This document shows, piece after piece, positions 16,369 through 24,440 of a stretch of DNA of 26,093 bases. How positions within the stretch are numbered: the first letter of the stretch is position 1; every line of letters starts with the position of its first letter. The notes under the pieces are model-generated. The model saw nothing but the letters and a program-made list of their open reading frames with translations. It was not told where the DNA came from and ran no database searches. The position numbers and the translations under genes are program-made. Source of the stretch: JBMOLL01 sp049325415 (GTDB lineage: Bacteria > Bacteroidota > Bacteroidia > Bacteroidales > GCA-2748055); assembly GCA_049325415.1 (NCBI GenBank), contig JBMOLL010000147.1:1-26093 (forward strand), written 5' to 3'.

Positions 16369-19353
16369 TTAGAATTTAATATTCAGGCTGAGTAAATACT
16401 GACGGTTGATCGGGTATTTAAAATCGATCACACCGGGCATCGACCAGGAAAGCTTGTTCATCGTGGCCTCCGGATCCTGACCCCAGAACGGGGTGAAGGT
16501 AAAGAGGTTGTTGCCGGTAAGCACGACAGAGATATCCTGAACCTTCAGCTTCGTGGCCACTGCTTTGGGCAGACCGAAGGAAAGGCTCACATCCCTGATC
16601 TTGAAGAATCCACCGTCCTCGAGGTACCTTGAAGAGGTTTCCTTGGAGAGGGAGTTGTTCTGCATACTGGGATGGGTAGCCACGTCGCCGGGTTTTTCCC
16701 ACCTCGACCAGGTGCTCTTCGGGATCATGTTGTTGTAGTAAGGCTCATGACCGTCACTGTCCATAAAGATCCTGGTGGAGTTATATACCTGGTTTCCGTA
16801 CTGGAAGGCTCCGCTGGCATGCAGGGAAATGTTCTTATAGCTGATATTCAGACCCAAACCGCCGGTAAGCTTCGGAAGGGCGCTGCCCACGATCTGCGGA
16901 TCGGCTTCGGAATAGTTGCTGGTAGGCTCTCTTGAAATGATGTCGCCGTTATCGTCACGGGTGATCTTTTCCCAGAGCGGTCCGCCGGTAGCTTCGTCAA
17001 CACCCAGCCATTTGGGAAGATAAAAGGAATACAGTTCCTGCCCGTTCTGGTAGATCTGGGATACTCCGCCTACAGTGGAAATGGAGGGAGCATTGATCCC
17101 CTGGAGGATGTTGCTGTTATAGGCAACGGAAATATCGGTACTGAACTCAAAATCCTGTGTCTGGACATTGATGGTCGACAGGGTCAGTTCGAGCCCCTTG
17201 TTCACCACATAACCCAGGTTCTCATAGCGGCTTTCAAAGCCCATGGAGAGGGGCAGTGCCGCCTGAATGATCAGGTCGGAGGTCCGGTTGTTGTACAGGT
17301 CGAGGTTCATCGTAACGCGGCGCTTTAACTCCAGGTCGATCCCCAGGTTTAACTGCCGGGTTTTTTCCCAGGTCAGATCGGGGTTGCCGAGTTGCTGGGG
17401 AACTGCTGCCGAATAGTTGTTGTACTGTGTGCTGAGGTCGAAGAGCCCCATGTACCTTGCGGCCCCGATATTCGGGTTTCCGGTGTATCCGTAGCTCAGC
17501 CTGACTTTCAGCAGGTCGATGGAGGAGGCAGAACTCATGAATCCCAGTTTGTTCAGCAGCACCGAACCGGAAACCGTCGGGAACTGTGCGATCCTGTGTT
17601 CGACCGGGAAATTCGATGAAGCATCAACCCTGTAGGAAGCCGTGAGGAAGAAGGTCTTCCGGTAATCGTAATTGACCTGGGAGATGAGCGACCGGAGTAT
17701 CTCCAGACCATTATTCCCGCTGATCGTGTATTGTGCCGATGCCGTTGAAGGAACACTGAAACCCACCGGTAAACCCGTACCGGACAGGCCCAGTGCTTCG
17801 AAATATCCTCTTTCGGTTTCTTCACCGATAAGACCGCTCAGCGAATGCTCTCCCATATCCTTGTTAAAACGAAGGAGGTTTGTGCTGAGTCCGCCGAACC
17901 ACATTGTCTGATCCTCGGCAATATAGCCTTTGCCGTTATAGGTTCCGGCGACAATCGGTGATATGAAATTATGGTTTTTCCCGGTGGAGAAACTCAGACG
18001 GTTCGAACTGGAAAAGGTCAGCCAGCTGGTGAGTTTGATCTCCAGTACCATGTCGTAGTCAACGCCTACCGACTTATAATTATGATCGGAATTGTCGATG
18101 GAATGGAAGGGGTTAAAGGGATCCCTCGACCACCAGCCGGTTCCGTCGTCGATCTTCTTGGCAATTTTCCCGTCGATGTAACGGGCAGTGCCGTCGGCGT
18201 TGAAGGGATTATCCCACGGAACACCCAGGTAGGTGTAGTACATGTCCATGTAGTCGTAGGAATCGCCGCGCGAAGCACTCAGGTTGATGTTGTTCCTGAA
18301 ACTAACCCGGCTGTTCAGGTCTATATTGGTATTGGCCCTCAGGTTGATCTTTTCGAAACCCGTGTTGCGGTAGGTGCCTTTTTCATTGTAATAGGTTCCG
18401 CTCAGGTAGTAGCTCAGCTTATCCACCCTGCGGCTCGACGAAAGGTAATACTTCTGGACCGGTGCCGGCTTGAAGGCCATCCCCACCCAGTCGTAGTTGT
18501 AGTCGAGCAGGGTCTTCGGGTAATCCGAATAAAACCTGATCTTGTCGATCGTATGCGTCTCCGGATCCCGGTACTGCTCGGCACTCAGATCGTAGAACTG
18601 CTGACCGTCCATCATTTTCAGGTTGCCCTGGTTGGCAAAATTGTATCCGTAGGTGGCCTTGAACTCGAGATTGTTCCTACCCGATTTGGCCGATTTGGTT
18701 GTTACAATGATCACCCCGCTGTTGGCCCGCACACCGTACATACCGGTTGCGCCGGCATCCTTCAGAACGGTGAGGGTCTCCACATCGCTGGGGTCGAAGG
18801 AACCGCCGATGATCCCGTCAACCACATAGAGGGGCTCGGAGTTCCCGGCATTCATCGTCGACACCCCCCTGATCCGGATCTCCGACCCGGAACCGGGCAG
18901 ACCCGAACTGGTTACTACCTGCACGCCCGATACCTTTCCCTGGATCAGTCCTGCAATATCATTGGATGGTGTATCGTTCAGTTTGTCTTCGGATAGTACA
19001 CTCACCGCGCTGGATATCTCCGTCCTGGATTTGCTGTTGTATCCCAGTACAACGACCTCGGTGAGGCCGATGGTGGCCGGAGTGAGGTTAACGGTAAAAT
19101 TCTGGTCGGACCGGACTACGCCCAGCCGGAAGGTTTCATACCCCACATAACTCACCAGCAGGGTGTCTCCAGGCCTGGCCTGGATCCGGAATGCCCCGCT
19201 GAAGTCTGTAATGGTACCGGTGCTTGTCCCCTGTACCACAATGTTCACTCCCGGAGCCGTATTATTCTTTTCATCGTACACAAGCCCGGTCACCTGACCG
19301 AAAAGCCGCGGGACGATGAAAGTAATAAAAAGCAGTAAGCAGATTCTTTTCAT
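16369..19353 (-). CDS. susC: SusC/RagA-family TonB-dependent outer-membrane transporter
   Basis: A 994-aa outer-membrane barrel. After a signal peptide (about 1-19) comes the carboxypeptidase-D-like regulatory domain (VTGLVYDEKNNTAPGVNIVV through DTLLVSYVGYET, about 21-95). The TonB plug follows, with the family hallmark GVSTMNAGNSEPLYVVDGI and SDVETLTVLKDAGATGMYGVRANSGVIIVTTK. The rest is a 22-strand barrel finishing in YLLSLNIKF with the terminal Phe typical of outer-membrane proteins. There is no extra STN domain at the N-terminus, so it is not itself a signalling transducer for an anti-sigma system. It imports glycan fragments using TonB energy with SusD. The 136-base leader holds two dyads and probably the main promoter of this half. 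Confidence 0.97.
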   Translation of the reverse strand: MKRICLLLFITFIVPRLFGQVTGLVYDEKNNTAPGVNIVVQGTSTGTITDFSGAFRIQARPGDTLLVSYVGYETFRLGVVRSDQNFTVNLTPATIGLTEVVVLGYNSKSRTEISSAVSVLSEDKLNDTPSNDIAGLIQGKVSGVQVVTSSGLPGSGSEIRIRGVSTMNAGNSEPLYVVDGIIGGSFDPSDVETLTVLKDAGATGMYGVRANSGVIIVTTKSAKSGRNNLEFKATYGYNFANQGNLKMMDGQQFYDLSAEQYRDPETHTIDKIRFYSDYPKTLLDYNYDWVGMAFKPAPVQKYYLSSSRRVDKLSYYLSGTYYNEKGTYRNTGFEKINLRANTNIDLNSRVSFRNNINLSASRGDSYDYMDMYYTYLGVPWDNPFNADGTARYIDGKIAKKIDDGTGWWSRDPFNPFHSIDNSDHNYKSVGVDYDMVLEIKLTSWLTFSSSNRLSFSTGKNHNFISPIVAGTYNGKGYIAEDQTMWFGGLSTNLLRFNKDMGEHSLSGLIGEETERGYFEALGLSGTGLPVGFSVPSTASAQYTISGNNGLEILRSLISQVNYDYRKTFFLTASYRVDASSNFPVEHRIAQFPTVSGSVLLNKLGFMSSASSIDLLKVRLSYGYTGNPNIGAARYMGLFDLSTQYNNYSAAVPQQLGNPDLTWEKTRQLNLGIDLELKRRVTMNLDLYNNRTSDLIIQAALPLSMGFESRYENLGYVVNKGLELTLSTINVQTQDFEFSTDISVAYNSNILQGINAPSISTVGGVSQIYQNGQELYSFYLPKWLGVDEATGGPLWEKITRDDNGDIISREPTSNYSEADPQIVGSALPKLTGGLGLNISYKNISLHASGAFQYGNQVYNSTRIFMDSDGHEPYYNNMIPKSTWSRWEKPGDVATHPSMQNNSLSKETSSRYLEDGGFFKIRDVSLSFGLPKAVATKLKVQDISVVLTGNNLFTFTPFWGQDPEATMNKLSWSMPGVIDFKYPINRQYLLSLNIKF

Positions 19354-19419
19354 GGTGTTTAGGCTAATAGGTTTTTTAATCTCTTTAACATTGCTTTTTC
19401 TTGATCTTATAAAAATAGG

Positions 19420-19436
19420 AAACTTTCGTTAAGTTT
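19420..19436. promoter_or_regulatory. Inverted repeat upstream of susC
   Basis: AAACTT (19420-19425) and AAGTTT (19431-19436) are perfect inverted arms around TCGTT, 67-83 bases before the susC start. With the 16-bp palindrome 5 bases further upstream, it makes a tandem dyad arrangement suited to a dimeric regulator. The regulator gene is not in the window. Confidence 0.35.
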
Positions 19437-19440
19437 TTAT

Positions 19441-19456
19441 AATATTTCGAAATATT
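19441..19456. promoter_or_regulatory. Perfect 16-bp palindrome upstream of susC
   Basis: AATATTTCGAAATATT reads the same on both strands. It lies 88-103 bases before the susC start and 34 bases past the GH36 stop, inside the longest AT-rich spacer of the operon region. A transcription-factor operator is the simplest reading; a weak RNA hairpin is possible but the stem is mostly A-T. No clear TTTG / TAnnTTTG promoter was found with it. Confidence 0.4.
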
Positions 19457-19489
19457 TTTATAATAAATTTAAAATAAGTAAATGAAAGC

Positions 19490-21568
19490 TTATTTTATCT
19501 TTTCAAGGGGCGTAAGCTCGAGCAGAAGATGGTCGGAAAACTGCATTACAGCTTCGGGTTTCTCTGCTGAAACTTCTCCCAGTTCCTTTTCACTGACATA
19601 GTCGTAAACCCGGTAGCTTGTTCCGGCTTGCAGTCCCCTGAAGGTGATCTTCCCATCCCACTGCCCCGCATAAAAGGCATAATAGAGGGTATCGCCCCTG
19701 CCGATCACATGGGTTTCCGGTCTGTCGAAACCGATATCATACAGGCCGCCGAGGTATTCTCCTTTCGAAAGCATCATATCGTTGTAGAGTCCGAACCACT
19801 TTTTCCAGGTTTTTTCCTTTTCGGGGGTGAGCAGGTAGCTTTCCTTTACAGCGGGATTGTCGGCGGGCCAGGTGAATTTGGTGCCCAGCACGGCGCCTAT
19901 CCCGAAGGAACTGGCAAAGTCATCGCCCCCGTCGCTGAGTTCCACATGGTCGCCATAGTAAGCGGCATGCGGCATCAGGGCCCTGTAGGTTTTGCCCTTG
20001 AGCCTGATCTGCCAGCTGCTCGTGGGGTCGGAGGCTACAAACTGGTTGGTGAAGGGCATGTTGTAGAACGACATGCAGCAACCGCACGGACAGTTCTCCA
20101 CCACGGCATGGGGCTTGATCGAGCGGGCTTCGTTGTAAATGGATTCATAGAAGGAGGGCAGTTTCTCCACCGATTCCAGCGGGGACTCCAGCGGACGTTC
20201 CCAGTTATAATCGGGGGGAACGGCATTCATGTGCTGGCCGTCGAGTTTGAGCCCGTCGAAGCCCCAGTCCTGCATGAACATCTTCACGGTATTCCGTGTG
20301 TAATCAATGGTTCCCTGGTAGGCCGGGGAGAGGTAATAGCTGTCCCACCAGGTGATGTACTGCGGTGAGCCGGTCTTGTTGATCAGCAGCACCTTCGGGT
20401 CTTCCTTCAGGATCCGGCTACCGGGATCGGCAGCAAGCGGCGCCCACCAGAGTTTGGCCTTCAGCCCGGCGGCATGGATGGCTGCCACCAATTCCTTCAT
20501 TTCCCGGTTTCCGCCGGGAAAGCGTTTCGTATCAACATTCCAGTCGCCTTCTGCGATCTGGTAGCCATCGTCGATCACGGCCCATTTGATCCCCATCTCC
20601 TTCACTTTCGGCAGGGTTCCAAGGATCTCTTTCTTTGTAAAGCTCCGCATGTAGCCCCAGCCGCACCAGATCGGTTCGAAAGCCTCTTCTTCCGGCACGG
20701 GGAAGCGGATCCCCCGTTTCTGCATAACTTCCGAATAGCGCCTGAGACCGGCAAAATAATCGCCATGGTGCAGGGTGAGCAGCACGGGCACGGTATACAG
20801 GGTGTCGCCGCAGGCAAGGTTGAGTTCTTCACCGAAGGTCTTTTTCACCGAAACGGATAGATCCTTCCTGTAGCGGTCGTAGAAAACCGGCAGGCTGATC
20901 TCGGCCGGAACCATCGACAGGCTGCCGATGGCAAGCCCCGCATCCCTTCTCCATACATCGGTCACAGGGATCCCTCCGCCGTAATCGCTGTCGTTCATCC
21001 CCATAAAATTCTCCTGAGAAAAGCCCGGCGTCAGCGGCAGCACCCAGTCGGCCCTGGACGAGGTCGAGGATCCCTGGAACGACCAGAAGGTGGTGGAAGT
21101 GTCCTCGGGCTGCAGAAGATAATTGCTGTTCACCCATCCCTTCACCAGCAGGTCCTCCAGACCGTTGTTCACATATTTCACCGAACAGACAAGGCTTCCG
21201 GGAAGACTGTCGTAGGCAACTACCCGGACAATTTTAAGCAGCGAAATGTCATCCACGCTGTAAACCCCGGTGATCATCAGTTCCGTACCGGTTCCGATAC
21301 TGTCCGACACCGGATGCATAACCGTTTCCACCACCGGGAACTTATCGGCGGTGAAATGACGGGTCACCAGGAAATCGGACGGAGCCGGCAGCGTCTGCAG
21401 CGGCTGGTCCTTACCGGCCAGGTTCACCACACGGCTGTTCATATTCCCGTCGAACTCAAGCTGCAGGTCGCCGCTGCTGATGGCGGTTTTTTCACTGCAT
21501 CCGCTGAACCCGGCAAGGGCCAGGGCGGTAAGCAGCATTCCGGACAGATTAAAAAAGCTTTTCCGCAT
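19490..21568 (-). CDS. GH36-type alpha-galactosidase lipoprotein
   Basis: A 692-aa lipoprotein with lipobox FSGC (Cys24). The N-terminal 290 residues form the beta-sandwich of GH36/clan D enzymes. The barrel follows: IWCGWGYMRSF (300-310), KWAVIDDGYQ (328-337), LKAKLWWAP (369-377), then GLKLDGQ with the likely nucleophile Asp443, ENCPCGCCMS (491-500) at the substrate-binding loop, and VASDPTSSWQ with the likely acid/base Asp514. A C-terminal beta domain closes it. Length and motifs match GH36-type alpha-galactosidases or alpha-N-acetylgalactosaminidases acting at the outer surface or in the periplasm. It is the best-defined glycosidase in the locus. Its start overlaps the amidohydrolase stop by 20 bases, indicating translational coupling. 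Exact substrate is inferred from neighbours. Confidence 0.88.
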   Translation of the reverse strand: MRKSFFNLSGMLLTALALAGFSGCSEKTAISSGDLQLEFDGNMNSRVVNLAGKDQPLQTLPAPSDFLVTRHFTADKFPVVETVMHPVSDSIGTGTELMITGVYSVDDISLLKIVRVVAYDSLPGSLVCSVKYVNNGLEDLLVKGWVNSNYLLQPEDTSTTFWSFQGSSTSSRADWVLPLTPGFSQENFMGMNDSDYGGGIPVTDVWRRDAGLAIGSLSMVPAEISLPVFYDRYRKDLSVSVKKTFGEELNLACGDTLYTVPVLLTLHHGDYFAGLRRYSEVMQKRGIRFPVPEEEAFEPIWCGWGYMRSFTKKEILGTLPKVKEMGIKWAVIDDGYQIAEGDWNVDTKRFPGGNREMKELVAAIHAAGLKAKLWWAPLAADPGSRILKEDPKVLLINKTGSPQYITWWDSYYLSPAYQGTIDYTRNTVKMFMQDWGFDGLKLDGQHMNAVPPDYNWERPLESPLESVEKLPSFYESIYNEARSIKPHAVVENCPCGCCMSFYNMPFTNQFVASDPTSSWQIRLKGKTYRALMPHAAYYGDHVELSDGGDDFASSFGIGAVLGTKFTWPADNPAVKESYLLTPEKEKTWKKWFGLYNDMMLSKGEYLGGLYDIGFDRPETHVIGRGDTLYYAFYAGQWDGKITFRGLQAGTSYRVYDYVSEKELGEVSAEKPEAVMQFSDHLLLELTPLEKIK

Positions 21569-22631
21569 TGGTTTTGTAGATTTTTTTCAGGACAGACGCG
21601 GGCAGGTCGAAGCCGTTGCTTGCCCAGTGATAATTCGTTAGCCAGGTCAGGTAGAAATGCTCATCGGCCGTTTCGAGGATCCTGAAGGTGGCGCGGTACA
21701 TGGCCGGGTCCATCCCCATGTCGGTTCCGTAGAGGATACGGTTCTGATACCGTTTATAGAAGTTTTTCATGTAGCGGGGGATGGTCGCCGTTTCAGCATA
21801 GCGCGCTGCATTGTCGACATACAGGTTGGGGTAGCGGTCGAGCAGACGGCCGATCACCTCCAGATCGTAGGAGCAGTTGGCAAAATGACAGGCAATGAAA
21901 GTGGTGCCGGGGTTGTTTTTCACGGCATCTTCCAGGGTTGCAACCAGCTGTTCATGATTGAGCTTGCCTTCCCTGCTCATATCCACCTTCCAGTCGATGG
22001 CATTCATCAATCCGTCGTTCGTGGAATCGGCCGGTTCGTACATCCAGTAGGGCTCTGCCACATGAATATTGACCGGCATGCCCAGTTCGCCGCACTTTTC
22101 AAGCAGGGGTCTGAGCTGCGGGTCGTTGATATGCAGACCGTAAGCGGCAACCGGCTTCGAATAAAGCAGACCATCCCCCTTATCCCCCAGTTCTCCAACC
22201 CCTTTTGCACCAAGGGCATGGCAGCGCTCCAGCTCCGCAATGGCATGAGCCACCCAGCCGGGATCCGTGTCGTAGCCGGTATAGTCGAAACCGCACCAGA
22301 GATCGAAGCGACCGGGAAAGGCGGAATATTTTTCAACGACGGAGTCGAAACCCGCACCGGTCTGCATGGAGAGGATGACCGTTTTTTCGATGCCCAGGCT
22401 GTCCATGGTCCGCACCCAGTTGCGTATCTCCGCCTGCGATGCGGCGTAGTCGTGCGAATGGGCGTCGATGACCGGCAGACCGGCTTTGTTGATCTCCGTG
22501 ACGGGGATGTGGTAGATCGATACCGGGCGGTAGTGATCAAGGCTTATGGAACCTGCAGTATTCTGCGCTTCCAGCGGGAGGCTGAAAAGGACGAAAGCCG
22601 GAAGCAGGTGGTATAGTCTTCTGATTTTCAT
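21549..22631 (-). CDS. Secreted amidohydrolase_2-family metal-dependent hydrolase
   Basis: A 360-aa protein with a signal peptide (residues 1-22, ending LEA). The TIM-barrel amidohydrolase core shows the metal-ligand motif DAHSHDY (Asp56, His58, His60), the strand VNIHVAEP (His190), IACHFANC (His249) and YGTDMGMD (Asp304), which complete the usual amidohydrolase_2 ligand set. These enzymes act on lactones, esters, amides or carboxylates. Being exported, it is not the cytoplasmic N-acetylgalactosamine-6-P deacetylase of the AgaA/NagA type, which has another motif set. It sits between the aldolase gene (4-base gap) and the GH36 gene (20-base overlap), so it should be co-expressed with both. A role on acetyl, lactone or lactyl groups of the target glycan is inferred. 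Confidence 0.8.
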   Translation of the reverse strand: MKIRRLYHLLPAFVLFSLPLEAQNTAGSISLDHYRPVSIYHIPVTEINKAGLPVIDAHSHDYAASQAEIRNWVRTMDSLGIEKTVILSMQTGAGFDSVVEKYSAFPGRFDLWCGFDYTGYDTDPGWVAHAIAELERCHALGAKGVGELGDKGDGLLYSKPVAAYGLHINDPQLRPLLEKCGELGMPVNIHVAEPYWMYEPADSTNDGLMNAIDWKVDMSREGKLNHEQLVATLEDAVKNNPGTTFIACHFANCSYDLEVIGRLLDRYPNLYVDNAARYAETATIPRYMKNFYKRYQNRILYGTDMGMDPAMYRATFRILETADEHFYLTWLTNYHWASNGFDLPASVLKKIYKTNAEKLF

Positions 22632-22635
22632 TGTT

Positions 22636-23454
22636 TCATGAATTCAGGACAGAGATCTTATACCGGATCAGATCAGTCACTTTCGCGGTAGCCTTCGGAA
22701 AGACGATCCGCAGGTCGATCTCATCGGTCGTCGACAGCTCATGTCCGAGTTGTTTCATAAAGGTGTTTTTGGTCTCCGTTGCCAGGTTGATCTTGCAGAT
22801 CCCCCTTTTGATGGCAGCCTGCAGGGCTTCGTCGGGGACTCCCGAGCCACCGTGCAGCACGAGCGGGATATTTACGGCGGCATTGATCTGTTCCAGCAGC
22901 TCGAGTTCCAGTTTCGGTTCTTCCCTGTAAAAGCCATGGGCGGTGCCGATGGCCACAGCGAGGGCATTGACCCCGGTGCTTTCCACAAAGTCGCGGGCTT
23001 CTCCCGGCTGGGTAAAGCCTTTCGCGTTCTGCTGCTGGTTAAGCTTGGCCACATAGCCCAGCTCAGCCTCCACATTGGCGCCGTAGCTCTCCGCCATTTT
23101 AACTACCTCCGAGCTGATCCGGATATTTTCACGGAACGACTGTTCGCTGGCGTCGATCATCACCGAATCAAAACCGGCATCGAGGCAGCGCTGGACCAGG
23201 CTGATGCTGGAGCCATGATCGAGGTGCAGCCAGGCTTCCACCCCGGTCTGCCTGATGCTCTCGCGGGCCATGGCCACGGCTACATGGAGGTTCATATAGT
23301 AGATCGAACTTTCGGATAATTGCAGGATCACCGGACTGTTGAGGGCTTTTGCCGCCTGAAGGATGCCCTGCAGGGTCTCCAGGTTATAGAAATTGGCCGC
23401 CAGTATGGCCTGTTTGTTCCGGTGGAGTTCTGTAAGTTTTTCCTGTAATTTCAT
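22636..23454 (-). CDS. Class II aldolase, GatY/KbaY-like (tagatose- or fructose-bisphosphate)
   Basis: A 272-aa cytoplasmic zinc aldolase. Motifs in order are ANFYNLETLQG (20-30), HLDHGSS with Asp79 as proton donor and His80 as zinc ligand, VEAELGYVAK (128-136), AIGTAHGFY with His173 and LHGGSGV with His201 as further zinc ligands, then INLATETK for phosphate binding. It cleaves a ketose-1,6-bisphosphate to DHAP and glyceraldehyde-3-phosphate. Because a KbaZ/GatZ subunit lies two genes upstream, tagatose-1,6-bisphosphate is the favoured substrate over fructose-1,6-bisphosphate. Family motifs alone do not separate these. The gene is 18 bases below the kinase gene and 4 bases above the amidohydrolase gene. 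Confidence 0.88.
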   Translation of the reverse strand: MKLQEKLTELHRNKQAILAANFYNLETLQGILQAAKALNSPVILQLSESSIYYMNLHVAVAMARESIRQTGVEAWLHLDHGSSISLVQRCLDAGFDSVMIDASEQSFRENIRISSEVVKMAESYGANVEAELGYVAKLNQQQNAKGFTQPGEARDFVESTGVNALAVAIGTAHGFYREEPKLELELLEQINAAVNIPLVLHGGSGVPDEALQAAIKRGICKINLATETKNTFMKQLGHELSTTDEIDLRIVFPKATAKVTDLIRYKISVLNS

Positions 23455-23472
23455 TTTTTATCAATTTGTCGT

Positions 23473-24438
23473 TTAAACCAGGTCCCGCTGAAATCTTTCC
23501 TTTATCGTCATGAACACTGCCTCGCGGGAGGAAAAGGCTCCTGTACCTCCGGCAGCCGTGGTGTTTACGGCACCTGTCAGGGCACCGAAATCGATGCATT
23601 CTTCCAGAGGCCGCTGCTGGATGTAACGATAGATGAAACCGGCATTGAAACTGTCGCCGGCACCGATGGCATCCACCACCTCCGTATTCAGGTACGACTG
23701 TTTGTGGTAGAGTTCTTTACCGTTCCAGAGGAGTGCGCCCTTCTGGCCGTTCTTGATCACGATGAGCCGGCAGAAGCTCTCCAGTTTCTGAATGGCATCC
23801 CTCAGGGTTTCCGTACGGGTCAGGTTCAGGATCTCGGCATCGTTCGGAAGGAACACATCCACCCAGGGCAACAGCGCCTTCAGATCAAGGTCCCATGTCT
23901 CGGCCGGGTCCCACTGCGGATCCAGGGAGGTGCTCAGACCCAGTTCCTTTGCTCTCTGAAAAAGCGCCACGAGTCCGGGCTTCAGTTTCTCCTGCAGGAA
24001 AACCGAGCTCACATGCAGGTGACGCGCCGACGACAGCACCTCGTCGCTGATATCTTCCCTGCCAAGGTCGTTCATGGCTCCGGTATAGGTCACCATGGCC
24101 CGGTCGTTTCCGAAGTTCATAGCCACGGTGATCCCGGTTTTGAAGCCTTCCGAGCTCATGATATAGCCGGTGTCGACACCGCCGTTCTTCAGGGAAGTCC
24201 TGACATCACTGGCGTAGCTGTCGTTCCCGACCTTGCCCAGGAAGGCGACCTTTGCCCCCAGGATGCTGAGGTTATTGGCAAAGATGGCCGAGCTGCTGCC
24301 AAGGGTCTGACGGATCTCACCGGCCAGCACTTCCTTGCCTATTTCAGGAAACTGCGGGATATCGTTCAGGATCAGATCGATATTCAGTTCCCCGATCACC
24401 AGGACATCGTATTTTCGTTGATTGTTTTTTTCAGTCAT
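23473..24438 (-). CDS. PfkB-family sugar kinase, probable tagatose-6-phosphate kinase
   Basis: A 321-aa cytoplasmic kinase of the ribokinase/PfkB family. The N-terminal signature is IGELNIDLILND (15-26); the ATP-binding and catalytic signature is DAIGAGDSFNAGF (256-268) with catalytic base Asp262 in GAGDSF. Substrate choice cannot be read directly from the motif. Placed between KbaZ- and KbaY-type aldolase genes and next to an AgaS-type isomerase, it most likely converts tagatose-6-phosphate to tagatose-1,6-bisphosphate. Its start is 2 bases past the stop of the KbaZ-type gene, so their translation is coupled. Phosphorylation of fructose-6-P or of a free sugar is the alternative. Confidence 0.88.
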   Translation of the reverse strand: MTEKNNQRKYDVLVIGELNIDLILNDIPQFPEIGKEVLAGEIRQTLGSSSAIFANNLSILGAKVAFLGKVGNDSYASDVRTSLKNGGVDTGYIMSSEGFKTGITVAMNFGNDRAMVTYTGAMNDLGREDISDEVLSSARHLHVSSVFLQEKLKPGLVALFQRAKELGLSTSLDPQWDPAETWDLDLKALLPWVDVFLPNDAEILNLTRTETLRDAIQKLESFCRLIVIKNGQKGALLWNGKELYHKQSYLNTEVVDAIGAGDSFNAGFIYRYIQQRPLEECIDFGALTGAVNTTAAGGTGAFSSREAVFMTIKERFQRDLV

Positions 24439-24440
24439 GT

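Noticed and set aside
17971..18996. Open plus-strand frame of about 341 codons inside susC
   Set aside because: It is antisense to the strongly supported SusC barrel and plug; its sequence is Val/Gly/His-rich with no fold signature.
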